DNA of 64,000 bases, from positions 62,001 through 126,000 of the forward strand of contig NZ_SSMQ01000031.1 of assembly GCF_005144585.1 (NCBI RefSeq), written 5' to 3'. Made by a program: the position numbers and the translations under genes. The notes below the pieces were generated by a model. It saw only the letters and a program-made list of their open reading frames with translations, did no database searches and had not been told where the DNA came from. Shown here piece after piece: positions 8,612-17,742 of this stretch. How positions within the stretch are numbered: position 1 is the stretch's first letter; each line of letters begins with the position of its first letter. Source of the DNA: Polyangium fumosum (lineage in GTDB: Bacteria > Myxococcota_A > Polyangia > Polyangiales > Polyangiaceae).

Positions 8612-10012
8612 TTACCGCAGGAACGCGACGAACGCGTCCGGCCCCTTGCCGCTCGTCAGGTCACCGGCGCCGAGGTTCATCGTCCCCTCGAACATCCCGG
8701 TCAACACGACGTGCCCGTCGGGCGTCATCGCGAGATCGCCGAGCCGCTCGTGATCCTTGCCGCCGAGCCGCTCCTGGCGCTCGATGCGCCCTTGTGGGTT
8801 CATCCAGGCCACGAACATGTCCTCCTCGCCGGCGCTCGTGAGCTTCTGCCCGCCGAGATCGACCGTGCCCTGGAAATGGCCACCCAGGACGAGGCCACCG
8901 CCCTTCACCGGCGTCGCGAAGACCTGCCCGAGCCGCTCCACCGGGAACACGTCCGCGCGTAGCACCTTGCCTGCGCTGTCGATCTGCACGACCCCGAGGC
9001 CCTCGGCCGAGCCTCCTTGCGGGGCGAGCGTCTTGCCGAGGAAATCGATCGACCCTGCCACGCTGCCGACGAGGAACGTACCGTTCTCGCCCGCCTGCAT
9101 GCTGAACCCGAAGAAGCCGGTCTTGTTCGGCGCGCCCTGCGACCACAGCACCTTGCCCGACGAATCGAGGGCGACGAGCATTTCGCCGTCCGCCACGCCG
9201 GTGTCCGGGAGCGCGCCTGTGCCCAGGTTCGGCGCGCCCTCGTAATACCCGGACACGAGGATCTGGCCCTTCGCGTCGATCGCGAGCGAGCCATCGGCCT
9301 CGGTCCCGGCCCCGCCGAGCGATTTCGCCCAGGTGACCTTGCCCGCGGAATCGAGCCGCGCGACGAACACGTCCGAGTTTCCGGCGCTCGTCAGGGTTTG
9401 TCCGCCGATATCGATTGTCCCATCGAACGAGCCGGACCAGTACACGCTCCCGTCGGAGGCGAGCACGACCTCGCCGCCGTTTTGCATCATCGCGTCGCCG
9501 ACGCGCAGCGCATACCGGAGCTCGCCGTTCGGACCGAGCGAGGCCACGAAGGCGTCACCGCCGCCGAGATCGGCGAGCGGCCCGCCGCCGAAATCGATGT
9601 TCCCGTCGGCGAGACCCGAAATCACGACGCCGCCTTGTGGATCGACGGCCACCCCCACGGGCACGTGCCGGCCCGAATCGCCGAAGCGCCGCGCGCGCTT
9701 GATTTTCCCATCTTGCCCGAGCCATGCCACGAAGATGTCGCTCTTCGTCTTGGCTTGAAGGGCCCCTGCGTCGCCGAATTGCACGGACCCCTCCATCGTC
9801 CCGACCAAGACGATTTCGCCCGTCCTGGACGCGCCGACGAACCATCCTGCCTGCCTGCCGTCGGCGCCGAGCGCGTTCGCCCACATCGCGGGACCCGAGG
9901 CCGCTGGCCCCGTCGAGGACTCGACACGGGATTCGTCGTTCTTGCTACAAGCCCCGAGACCGAGCAGAAGCCCCACGCCGAGCGCCACGCCCGCCATCCG
10001 TCGTCGTTGCAT
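8612..10012 (-). CDS. Surface lipoprotein with SBBP-like beta-propeller repeats
   Basis: 466 residues from ATG 10012, chosen because GGAGG lies just upstream and MQRRRMAGVALGVGLLLGLGAC forms a clean lipoprotein signal. An upstream in-frame start would add 11 basic residues. After the lipobox come about six copies of a repeat of roughly 60 residues, with consensus G-x-F-x-GTxDxGGxxLTSAGxxDxFVAxL, like the SBBP/propeller repeats of large secreted bacterial proteins. Such repeats form beta-propellers and usually mediate binding. No enzymatic motif is present. Confidence 0.88.
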   Translation of the reverse strand: MQRRRMAGVALGVGLLLGLGACSKNDESRVESSTGPAASGPAMWANALGADGRQAGWFVGASRTGEIVLVGTMEGSVQFGDAGALQAKTKSDIFVAWLGQDGKIKRARRFGDSGRHVPVGVAVDPQGGVVISGLADGNIDFGGGPLADLGGGDAFVASLGPNGELRYALRVGDAMMQNGGEVVLASDGSVYWSGSFDGTIDIGGQTLTSAGNSDVFVARLDSAGKVTWAKSLGGAGTEADGSLAIDAKGQILVSGYYEGAPNLGTGALPDTGVADGEMLVALDSSGKVLWSQGAPNKTGFFGFSMQAGENGTFLVGSVAGSIDFLGKTLAPQGGSAEGLGVVQIDSAGKVLRADVFPVERLGQVFATPVKGGGLVLGGHFQGTVDLGGQKLTSAGEEDMFVAWMNPQGRIERQERLGGKDHERLGDLAMTPDGHVVLTGMFEGTMNLGAGDLTSGKGPDAFVAFLR

Positions 10013-10183
10013 GCATCCTCCCTTTTTCCTTCGCCGAACACGCAAGCGTCACGCGTTCGGCGCCCCACGGAAGTAACGCAGAATACAACGATCGGCAGGG
10101 GGGAGCACGCGGGAAGGCGCTCGAAACACGCGCATGCCCGAGGCGAAACGCCGTCCCGTCAGCGACGCGCCGATTCCGTCGAT

Positions 10184-11965
10184 CTATTCGCCGCGCGCGG
10201 CACGCTCATAGAGCTGAGCGGCCGCGCGCAGATCACCGATGCGCTCGTAGAGCTGCGCTGCGCGGGCGAGGCTCCCGGCGGCGAGCGCGCGCGTGGCTTG
10301 CTCGCGCAGCCGCCCCACGTCGACCTCGCCGTCCTGCACGTCGAATTCAATCGGCAGCTTTCGGGCCGCCGCGCGCGCCTCGTCCGCGCGCGCCCGCCGT
10401 TCGATCTCCGCGAATTTTTGGGTGGCTTCGCCAAACGGCTCGGGGTGCATGGGCGGCGGCTCCGCGATCCACGCCGCCCAGGCCGGCGCGAGTGAATCGA
10501 TCCGGAACACGAACGACCCGCCGCGCGTCACGACCACGAGCTCGCCCTCCTTTGGCCCGAAGGCCCGGCGCCGCGCCTCCGGTGGCATGGCCGGGAAAAA
10601 CCCGAGCCCCTGCTCGATGTAAATCGCCCCCGGGCCGATCCGCGAAAGCGACACGCCAAACGGCACACGCGACGCCGTCTCTTCCGCCGCGAGGAGCAGG
10701 TGCCGCTCTCCTCCGAACGCGAGGACCACCGAATCCCCCGCCGGCAGCCGCAAAAGCCATTGCCGCGCCCATGCGAGCTCGTCGGCGTCGAGGAGCACGG
10801 CGTCGATCCGCGCCGCGCGCCCGTCGTGCACGAGCTCCACCTGGATCGGGGCTGGCAACCGCGCCGCCGTCGCTTCCCTTTCGATCGGCGCCGCCGCGTG
10901 ATCCGGCAGGGTCACGAGCGAACCGCCGGAGACCATTTCACCGAGCAGACGCAGACGCGCGTGCCCCACGTCCACGGCGCCGAGCACCCATACCTCGTCC
11001 CGCCCCAAAAACGCCGCGAAAAACGGCGCCCACGCAGGCGCGTCACACCGCGCATCCACGAAGAGCCGCGCGTCTCCGCCGGCCGCATACGCGACCACGA
11101 CGCCCGGCAGATCCGCGAGCCGCGCGATCCACGACGCCGGCACCACGCCTTTCGGCGCGTGCACGCGCATCCACACGACCCCCGTGCCCTCCTCCGCGTC
11201 AAGGAGCCCCCGCTGCTCCGCCGGCACGAGCGAGATCACGAGCCCGAGCGCGAGACAACGCCCCACGACCCAGCGCGCGAGCTCCGGCGGCACCACGGCC
11301 ACGACCTCGCTCCGCGCACGCGCGCGCTCGGCGCGCAGCGACGTCGATTCGAGGAGCGAAGGCAATGGCGCCGCGCTCCACGACGTCCGCTCCAGCCGCT
11401 CCACGTCGCGCCCCGTGACCAGCACCGTACGCGATGGCCCTTGCGGCAAAAGGATCCGCGGCGGCATGGGTTTTCCATCGGGCAACATGGCGACCCACGC
11501 CCGTGGCTCGCCCAGGGTCGGCTCCTCCCCTGCGCCCGCGACGAGCCCCGTGAATGCGCGCCCGCCAGCGAGACGCGCGAGCATCGCTGCTTTCTCGGGC
11601 GGCGCGGCGGCCTCGACCCAGACTCTTCCTTGTGGACCTACCCGACAAACCGCCCGCGCCGCGAGCCGCGCCCCGCCGAGCGCCCCGAGAAAGGCGAGGG
11701 CTTCACCGGCACCGGAAAACATGGCCCCGCAGAGGTTTGCCTCGAGCAGCGCCATGGCCTGCCCTGCCGGCGCCTGGACAAACTCCGCGACAGCCTTGGT
11801 TTGCGGAGGTGGAACCGCAGCCGGCCGTGGCGGTGGCGGTGGCGGTGGCGGTGGCGGCGGCGGTGGCGGTGGCTCTTCCTTCGCCGCCCCCTCGTCCGAT
11901 CGCGCCACGTCCCCTGCGCGCCCAAAGAGCTTCTGCCAGAACGTCGGGGGTTTGCCGTCGCTCAT
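10184..11965 (-). CDS. Ternary-system accessory protein with polyproline run
   Basis: 593 residues, last gene of the conjugation operon. Its ATG overlaps the stop of the TPR-like gene (ATGA). It starts MSDGKPPTFWQKLFGRAGD, then has 15 consecutive prolines (about residues 32-46) encoded by a GGC/GGT-type repeat on the plus strand. The rest alternates alpha and beta segments with no catalytic motif I can name, ending in two TPR-like helices (RAAQLYERIGDLRAAAQLYERA). It could be one of the unnamed accessory domains (bpX or fvmX type) reported with MoxR-vWA systems; I cannot confirm which. The polyproline stretch should need EF-P for translation. Confidence 0.85.
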   Translation of the reverse strand: MSDGKPPTFWQKLFGRAGDVARSDEGAAKEEPPPPPPPPPPPPPPPRPAAVPPPQTKAVAEFVQAPAGQAMALLEANLCGAMFSGAGEALAFLGALGGARLAARAVCRVGPQGRVWVEAAAPPEKAAMLARLAGGRAFTGLVAGAGEEPTLGEPRAWVAMLPDGKPMPPRILLPQGPSRTVLVTGRDVERLERTSWSAAPLPSLLESTSLRAERARARSEVVAVVPPELARWVVGRCLALGLVISLVPAEQRGLLDAEEGTGVVWMRVHAPKGVVPASWIARLADLPGVVVAYAAGGDARLFVDARCDAPAWAPFFAAFLGRDEVWVLGAVDVGHARLRLLGEMVSGGSLVTLPDHAAAPIEREATAARLPAPIQVELVHDGRAARIDAVLLDADELAWARQWLLRLPAGDSVVLAFGGERHLLLAAEETASRVPFGVSLSRIGPGAIYIEQGLGFFPAMPPEARRRAFGPKEGELVVVTRGGSFVFRIDSLAPAWAAWIAEPPPMHPEPFGEATQKFAEIERRARADEARAAARKLPIEFDVQDGEVDVGRLREQATRALAAGSLARAAQLYERIGDLRAAAQLYERAARGE

Positions 11966-12633
11966 CCGGCGCCCGCCTCCTCATCCCGCGCGTGCAGCGA
12001 GAAGGGCGGCGGCACCACCTCTCCGAACACCCGGGACGACCAGCGCTCCCATAACGCGTCCGCCTCGACCCCGCGCGGCGCAGCGGCGAGCGCGAGCGCC
12101 GACAGATCCGGCCGCCGCATCGATTCCCCGATCAGCACCGCCCATTCCGTCACGCACCGATACCCCGACGCCGGGGAGACCTTCGCGAGATCCGGAAACA
12201 CCTCGCGCAGCTTCTTCGCCGCCGCCGCGTGATCCCCGCGCGCCACGTCACAACGCGCGCGCACGAGCGTCATCGACACCGTCTCGGCCACATCGCGCAT
12301 GGGCGCCGCGTCGATCACCTTCTCCGCCTCGGCCACGAGCCCCATCTCGTGCACGAGCGTCCAGGCCCGCCGCATCGGAAGCTCCGCCCGCGAAAGGCAA
12401 CGCCCGGCCGGCTCCCATTTCCCCGCCACGTGAAAGCAGCGCGCCGCGTCCACCCATTGCTCGGCGCGCTGGTAGGCCTCTGCCGCCTCGACAAACCGCC
12501 CCTTTCGCTCGTGCAGCACCCCGAGGCTCCCCCACGCCTCCGCCGCCTCGAAGCACCGGAGCGCCTCGTCCTCGTCCCCGCTCGACAGCCAGCACCGCCC
12601 GGCCGACGCCCAGAACTCCCGCGGCGACGTCAT
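11962..12633 (-). CDS. TPR-like helical repeat protein of the conjugation operon
   Basis: 223 residues, overlapping both neighbours by four bases (ATGA). Successive helix pairs (EALRCFEAAEAWGSLGVLHERKGRFVEAAEAYQRAEQW) are typical of tetratricopeptide-like repeats, residues about 1-110; the second half is also helical. Expected role: protein-protein scaffold inside the system. It shares its TPR-like motif with the C-terminal end of the next gene. Confidence 0.85.
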   Translation of the reverse strand: MTSPREFWASAGRCWLSSGDEDEALRCFEAAEAWGSLGVLHERKGRFVEAAEAYQRAEQWVDAARCFHVAGKWEPAGRCLSRAELPMRRAWTLVHEMGLVAEAEKVIDAAPMRDVAETVSMTLVRARCDVARGDHAAAAKKLREVFPDLAKVSPASGYRCVTEWAVLIGESMRRPDLSALALAAAPRGVEADALWERWSSRVFGEVVPPPFSLHARDEEAGAG

Positions 12634-12884
12634 TCGACCTCCGGCACGAGCGGCCCGCCCTCCGCCTCCTCGGCGGGCGCCTCGCGCGCGCCCCCGGCCT
12701 CACGCAAAGGGGCGCCCTCCGGCGCCACCTCCCGCAGCCGCGGAAAGGCCGCGACAAACTGCCCCACCTCGGCGGCGATGCGGTCGTGCTCGGCCTCGGG
12801 CAGGTGGCGATCCTGATCGTCCACCAGAAATTCCTCGACCTCCCCCGTCACCTTGTTGAAGCGAAATCGCACGAGCGTCGGCAT
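12630..12884 (-). CDS. Small acidic protein of the conjugation operon
   Basis: 84 residues. A clear AGGAGG ribosome site lies between the stop of the upstream gene (12895) and the ATG at 12884. The first 55 residues (beginning MPTLVRFRFNKVTGEVEEF) predict a beta hairpin and a helix; the rest is an acidic Ala/Glu/Pro tail ending EAEGGPLVPEVE. I recognise no family; small conserved peptides accompany the described ternary systems, and this may be one. The GG near the C-terminus invites comparison with a ubiquitin-like precursor, but the globular part is too short for a convincing ubiquitin fold. Confidence 0.8.
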   Translation of the reverse strand: MPTLVRFRFNKVTGEVEEFLVDDQDRHLPEAEHDRIAAEVGQFVAAFPRLREVAPEGAPLREAGGAREAPAEEAEGGPLVPEVE

Positions 12885-12894
12885 GGCGCGCCTC

Positions 12895-13671
12895 CTACCT
12901 CGGCAGTTCGAACTCGATTTCGAGCACGTCGCCGTCCTCGTGCACCGAAATGCCCTGCGCCCCCCGGTGCCGCGCCATGGCGAGCAAGGCGTCCCGGTAT
13001 GCCCGCGCGAGCAGCGCGTGAAAGGCCCGCCGCGCCTCCGCAAAGACCCGATCCGCGCGCCCCTCCACTTGCCGCTGGAGCTCCGCTCGCCGCTCCGCCG
13101 CGCGCGCCTCGAAATCGGCCTCCGCCGCGCGCGCCGCCTGCGCTTCGACCTCCGCGCGCACGGCCGCCTCCGCGTCGCTCGCCGCCTGCGTGACCCGCGC
13201 CCGCGCCGCCGCGTCCAGCGCGACCTGCGCCGCCGCCCGCGCCTCCACGTCCGCCGCCGCCCGCGTCCTGCCGTTGTATCCGTCGTCGTAATAGGCCCCC
13301 ATCCCGCGCGCCGAGAGTTCCGCCTCCACGCGCCCCGACAAACGCCTCTCCGCCTCGCCCCGACCGACCACCTCTTCGCTTTGCGTCGCCACGATCGTCA
13401 AGCTCCGATCGTCCGGCGAATACAGCGCATATCCCCCGTCGATGGCGTATCGATATCCCTCCGGCACCTCCCGCCACGCGAGATCCCCCGCGTCGAGCGC
13501 TCGCTCCAAGGCGGCCAGGGCCGGCGCGCCGAGCGACGCCGCGAGGGATTGCCGGATCCGCACCTCGCCGTGCACCGTCCCCGTCCGCGACGCCACGCGG
13601 CGCACCTCACGCTCCCACGCCTCCACGATCGCGCGTGTCGCCGTCACCTCCACCCGACGCGGATTGCACAT
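12895..13671 (-). CDS. Ala/Arg/Glu-rich coiled-coil protein of the conjugation operon
   Basis: 258 residues. The ATG (13671) shares one base with the MoxR stop (TGATG). The N-terminal 110 residues (MCNPRRVEVTATRAIVEAW...) form an alpha/beta domain; residues about 110-235 are a long charged helix rich in Ala/Arg/Glu, probably a coiled coil; the end has a beta pair (GDVLEIEFELPR). No enzymatic motif is seen. Its place directly after MoxR suggests an adaptor, perhaps one of the unnamed FtsH-ternary accessory domains, unconfirmed. Confidence 0.83.
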   Translation of the reverse strand: MCNPRRVEVTATRAIVEAWEREVRRVASRTGTVHGEVRIRQSLAASLGAPALAALERALDAGDLAWREVPEGYRYAIDGGYALYSPDDRSLTIVATQSEEVVGRGEAERRLSGRVEAELSARGMGAYYDDGYNGRTRAAADVEARAAAQVALDAAARARVTQAASDAEAAVRAEVEAQAARAAEADFEARAAERRAELQRQVEGRADRVFAEARRAFHALLARAYRDALLAMARHRGAQGISVHEDGDVLEIEFELPR

Positions 13672-14837
13672 CACGCCTCCTCGAGCCGCCCGAGCACGCG
13701 GCGCACGACGACCTCGATTCGCTCCCGGAGCTCCCGCCCGTCCGGGTGATCCAGAATCACCTCGCGTCGCAGGCGATTGAGCGCCATCAAATGCGCAGAA
13801 ATCGCCGTCTCCCCGCGCAGGCTCCCCTCGCGCTCCTCCAGCGTCTCCAGATCCGCGAGGATATGCCTTTGCCCTCGCGCCCGCGGCGCCTTCGCGCCCC
13901 CGGCCTCGGTGATCCGCGCCTCCACCACGCGCCGCAGGATCGGCGCGTCCGAAGGCCGCGACCACACGTGCTTGATGGGCCACAGATCCTCGACCGCCGC
14001 CTGCTCCCGCCCCGCGACGAGCGCCGCGCCCGCGACGAGCCGCAGCCCCTTCACGATCCGCCGATCCGAAAGCTCCAGCCCCTCGGCCCGTGTATCCCGC
14101 AAAATCTGCTCGTACAGCGGCCGCACCTCCGAGAGCTTCACCTCGGCGAGATGATATTGCAGCGCCCGCACCGCCGATTCCTTCAACATCGGCACCACGG
14201 CCGTCCCCTCCCCGCGCTCGCTCCTCTTCGCCGCGTCGAGCCGCTCCACTTCCAGGTCCCAGCCTCGATTGAGCAATTCGCCGAGCCCCTCGTCCGGCGC
14301 CGGTGGGGCCAGCACCCGCAGCGCGAATCGATCGGCGAACGCCTTCAGCGTCGGATCGTCCGGCAGCTCGTTCGAGGCCCCGACGAGCGACATCAGCGGC
14401 ACCCGCTGCCGGACCGGGCCATTGTGGAACACCCGCTCGTTTACCAGCGTGAGCAGCGTATTCAAGATCGCGCTCCCGCCCTGGAACACCTCGTCGAGGA
14501 ACGCGATCGTCGCCGAAGGCAACATCCCCTCCGTGCGCACGTGGTACCGCCCCTCTTGGAATGCAGGCAGATCCAGCGGCCCGAAGATCTCGGCCGGCTC
14601 CGTGAACCGCGTGAGCAGGTAATGGAACCGCGGCGCGTCGATCTGCTCGGCGAATCGCGTCAAGAGATCACTCTTCGCCGTGCCCGGCGGCCCGAGCAAG
14701 AGCACGTGCTCCTGACAAACCGCGCCGAGCACGAGGATATCCACCGCCTCGTCCCGCAGGAAAAACTGCCGCTTCAGCTCCTTCGCGAGCCGCGACAGCC
14801 GGTCCACCGTCCGAAGGGTCGCCTCCGGATAACTCAC
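13671..14837 (-). CDS. MoxR/RavA-type AAA+ ATPase of the ternary system
   Basis: 388 residues, GTG start overlapping the previous stop (GTGA). Walker A GPPGTAKS at about residues 49-56, Walker B IAFLDEVF (about 112-118), sensor SNELPDDPTLKAFADRFALR, then a helical C-terminal domain. The LDEVFQGG and NELPDD motifs are those of the RavA/MoxR group. These ATPases act with vWA partners; the WD40-vWA gene across the divergent promoter is the obvious candidate. It is encoded directly after the CDC48/FtsH-like ATPase. Confidence 0.93.
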   Translation of the reverse strand: MSYPEATLRTVDRLSRLAKELKRQFFLRDEAVDILVLGAVCQEHVLLLGPPGTAKSDLLTRFAEQIDAPRFHYLLTRFTEPAEIFGPLDLPAFQEGRYHVRTEGMLPSATIAFLDEVFQGGSAILNTLLTLVNERVFHNGPVRQRVPLMSLVGASNELPDDPTLKAFADRFALRVLAPPAPDEGLGELLNRGWDLEVERLDAAKRSERGEGTAVVPMLKESAVRALQYHLAEVKLSEVRPLYEQILRDTRAEGLELSDRRIVKGLRLVAGAALVAGREQAAVEDLWPIKHVWSRPSDAPILRRVVEARITEAGGAKAPRARGQRHILADLETLEEREGSLRGETAISAHLMALNRLRREVILDHPDGRELRERIEVVVRRVLGRLEEA

Positions 14838-16822
14838 GGCGATCCTCCTCCGGACGTCCCATGCCCGCCGGGGCCATTCCCCGACGCAAGCGTGAACAAG
14901 GCCCCCGACGGCCGCCGCGGCCCGGGCCCCGACGGCGCCCGCGCGGCGACCGCCACGATCGGCGCGGCCCCTTCGAGCCTTTGCTCGTCGGCCGCCGCGC
15001 GAATCCTCCCGACCAGAAATCCGAGCCGCTCCGCTGTCGGCTCGATCGGTGGTGTCTCGCAAAACAGCCCCACGCACGCGTCGCGGAAGATCGACCGGAT
15101 CTGATCCCCGTTCATCCCGTGCGTCGCCTCCGCGATCACGTCGAGCAGCGCGGGGCTCGCCTCAATCTGAAAATGCTTCGCGTGCACCTCGGCGATACGC
15201 CGCCGCGCCGCCTCGTCGGGCAAACCAATGGCGATCGGCTGAAACCGGCTCGGCCGGAGCAACGCCTCGTCGATGAGGTTCAGCCGGTTCGTCGTGCCAA
15301 TCACCAGCATCGGCACGTCGGGCCGAAACCCATCCATCTCCGTCAAGATCTGCGCGACGAGCGCATTTCCCGCGCGGCTCCCGCCGTCGTCGCGCCCGCT
15401 GCGCTTGGCCGCGATCGAATCGAACTCATCGAATACCACCACGCTCGGCGCGTTCCGGCGCGCCTCGGCGAAAATCGCGCGGAGCTTCCGCTCGCTCTCG
15501 CCCACGTACATGTCCGTGACCTCCGGCCCGGACACGACGCGGATCGTCGCGTTCATCTGGTTCGCGATCGCCTTCGCGAACAGCGTCTTGCCTGTCCCCG
15601 GCGGCCCGTGGAACAAGAATCCCCGCGGGATGAGTTCGCGCCGGAGCTTGTCGTCCGGGAGCTGGAACACCCCGGCGAGCAGCTTGATCGCCCGCGCGAG
15701 CAGCGCCTTTTCGTCTTCATACCCCCCGATGTCGGCCATCGAGACGTCTGGAATGACGAAATCCTCGGACGTCTGCGCCTTGAACATCCGGATCGACTCG
15801 TAGAGCCGGGCGACCCGCGAGGGGTTGTCCGGGCCATGCCCGCGCCGCGCCTCGATCTGGACAGCGTAGGCCATCGCGTCGCGCAGCCGGATCGGATTGA
15901 GCCCCGCGACCTGCTTGAAGAACTCCGCCGGCTTGTAATCGGCGAACATCGCCCTTTCTTTTTGGGTCACGAGCGCCACCCCCACCGGGGCTCGCTGCCC
16001 CTCCAGAGGCACCTCCCGCGGCAGCCCCGAGAGCGAAATACGCACGGAAAAACGCGCCGCCACCACCTCTGGCACCACGAGCGACCGATCCACGAACGCG
16101 AGCAACGGCCTATCCGGCGCCTCGTACAGAAGCTCCGTGATCTCCCGCGCTTCGCTCGACATCCCGCGCTCGGTCGCCGCCACGAGCAGATCGAGGTGCG
16201 GCAGCACGAGCACCTGCCCCTCCTTCAGCCCGAAGATCAGCTCCCGCAGCCGCGCAATCTGCATCTGCCGCAGGCCCCGCGGCACGATCCCCGCCTCCGC
16301 GTCCTCGGGCGGCAGCTCCAGCACCACCCGATCGAGCCGCGCCGCCGCCACGATCCGCGGCCAGAGGTGCCGCACGACGAGTTTGTCACAAATGACCATG
16401 GCCGACAAACCGGCCCGCAGGAACGACGCGACCTGCTCGATCTCGTCGCCATACGCGATCTCCACGGCTTGCGCCTCCGAGATCGCCTGCGGATGTCCCT
16501 CCAGCGCGGGCGGCGGTTTTGCCGCGGCTGCAGGCGCCTTCGGCGCGACGACCGGCACCGGCGCCTGCGGCGCGGGGTGCGCCGTCGCCGTTGGCAGCCG
16601 AAGCCCCGGCGGCCAGAACACCGGCGTCCGCTCGGAGATCGTCACCACCTTGATCCGCAGATCCGATACGCGCCGATCGAGCACCTCGGCGAGCGGCTCC
16701 AGCGACACCGCCGGGCACATTTCGAGCAATCCGCGCAGCGTTTGTTCCTGCGCATTGAACAGCGCATCCTGAAACGCCTCGGCATCCCCGAGCGGCGCGA
16801 GCGAGACGAGCGGCCGGCTCAT
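14834..16822 (-). CDS. CDC48/FtsH-like classical AAA ATPase
   Basis: 662 residues; ATG overlaps the previous stop. The active AAA module has Walker A GPPGTGKT (about 406-413), Walker B VVVFDEFDS (about 461-469) and a second region of homology GTTNRLNLIDEALLRPSRF with the arginine-finger position. Residues about 190-300 look like a degenerate first AAA module: they keep the Walker-B/sensor-like segments (VLVLPHLDLLVAAT, PLLAFVDRSLVVPEVVAARF) but no Walker A. This architecture, dead D1 and live D2, resembles CDC48-type unfoldases. No HExxH protease motif is present, so it is not a true FtsH protease. Expected to unfold or extract tagged targets. Confidence 0.93.
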   Translation of the reverse strand: MSRPLVSLAPLGDAEAFQDALFNAQEQTLRGLLEMCPAVSLEPLAEVLDRRVSDLRIKVVTISERTPVFWPPGLRLPTATAHPAPQAPVPVVAPKAPAAAAKPPPALEGHPQAISEAQAVEIAYGDEIEQVASFLRAGLSAMVICDKLVVRHLWPRIVAAARLDRVVLELPPEDAEAGIVPRGLRQMQIARLRELIFGLKEGQVLVLPHLDLLVAATERGMSSEAREITELLYEAPDRPLLAFVDRSLVVPEVVAARFSVRISLSGLPREVPLEGQRAPVGVALVTQKERAMFADYKPAEFFKQVAGLNPIRLRDAMAYAVQIEARRGHGPDNPSRVARLYESIRMFKAQTSEDFVIPDVSMADIGGYEDEKALLARAIKLLAGVFQLPDDKLRRELIPRGFLFHGPPGTGKTLFAKAIANQMNATIRVVSGPEVTDMYVGESERKLRAIFAEARRNAPSVVVFDEFDSIAAKRSGRDDGGSRAGNALVAQILTEMDGFRPDVPMLVIGTTNRLNLIDEALLRPSRFQPIAIGLPDEAARRRIAEVHAKHFQIEASPALLDVIAEATHGMNGDQIRSIFRDACVGLFCETPPIEPTAERLGFLVGRIRAAADEQRLEGAAPIVAVAARAPSGPGPRRPSGALFTLASGNGPGGHGTSGGGSP

Positions 16823-17742
16823 GCATCTTCTCCGGCGAGGCGCGCGCCGAGCTGGAACAGCCGCGTCCCCTCGAGCATCCCTTCGAGATCGAGCCCGTGC
16901 CGCGTTCGCAAGAGCTCCGCGTGCGCCCGACGGATCCGCCAGAGCGGCCCATAAAACGCAGCCACTGCGAGCGCGTCCTCGATCTTCGCCTCCGGGTCCC
17001 CCCGCCCGAGGATCACCGCCCGCGCCGCCGTGATCTCCTCGATCACGCGCTCGCGATGAAACACGAGCGCCGCCTCGTACACCTCGATCACCAGATCGAG
17101 CAAGCTCGTTTCCCCCGTGCGCAGCCGCTCCATCGCCGCCGCGCGGAACCGCCGCACCTCGCGCGGAGCGCCCGGCCGCGCGAACGTTTGGACCACCAAC
17201 CTTCTTCCGTCCGCATGCCGGGCGATCGCGGCGATCGTCGCGATCGTCTCGTCCTCCCCGCCGGGCGCGGGCCTGCCGAGCGCGGCCGTGAGCGGCGACC
17301 GTGCGCGCAGCATGTCCGCGAAATCCGCGTCGATCGACGTCGCGAGCGCGCGCGAGCATATCGCATCCCGCAGCACGAGATCCCACGCCCCCGAGAGCTC
17401 CGGACAGGCCTCCGCGAGCGCCTCCGCCACGCCCTTCGTCTCCACAACCCCCACGGCCGCGGCGAGCACCACACCTCCGGGCCCGAGCGGCCTTCCATCG
17501 CCGAGCGGCGGCGCGCGCAGGCCGAGCTTCGCCGCGTGGATCGCGGCGAGCGCCGCCGCCGCATCTCGCAAGCGCTGCGGCGGCGCGAGCAGCGAGGGAT
17601 ACCCCATCTCTCCTTGAGGCGTTTTCCGCGGCCGCGCCCCGCCGGGCGCGCTCGCCCACGCGATCACCTCCGCCGCGATCGCCGTGGCTGCCGAGGTCCG
17701 GCCCGCGGGTTGTCTCGACGCACCCCGTTCGAGCTCCGTCAC
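16819..17742 (-). CDS. Helical protein of unknown function in the conjugation operon
   Basis: 307 residues with GTG start overlapping the JAB stop (GTGA) and its own stop overlapped by the AAA start. It is nearly all alpha-helical, Ala/Leu/Arg-rich, with no membrane segment and no catalytic motif. The region around MGYPSLLAPPQRLRDAAAALAAIHA is the most distinctive. Its placement between the deubiquitinase-like and the AAA genes suggests an adaptor that hands substrates to the ATPase; this is inference from context only. Confidence 0.82.
   Translation of the reverse strand: MTELERGASRQPAGRTSAATAIAAEVIAWASAPGGARPRKTPQGEMGYPSLLAPPQRLRDAAAALAAIHAAKLGLRAPPLGDGRPLGPGGVVLAAAVGVVETKGVAEALAEACPELSGAWDLVLRDAICSRALATSIDADFADMLRARSPLTAALGRPAPGGEDETIATIAAIARHADGRRLVVQTFARPGAPREVRRFRAAAMERLRTGETSLLDLVIEVYEAALVFHRERVIEEITAARAVILGRGDPEAKIEDALAVAAFYGPLWRIRRAHAELLRTRHGLDLEGMLEGTRLFQLGARLAGEDA

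Noticed and set aside
14834-16822. FtsH protease
   Set aside because: No membrane segments and no HExxH zinc-protease motif; only the AAA module resembles FtsH/CDC48.
13635-16954. Two long plus-strand frames opposite the MoxR and AAA genes
   Set aside because: High-GC antisense shadows without domains or start signals; the minus strand has intact Walker motifs and overlapping gene junctions.
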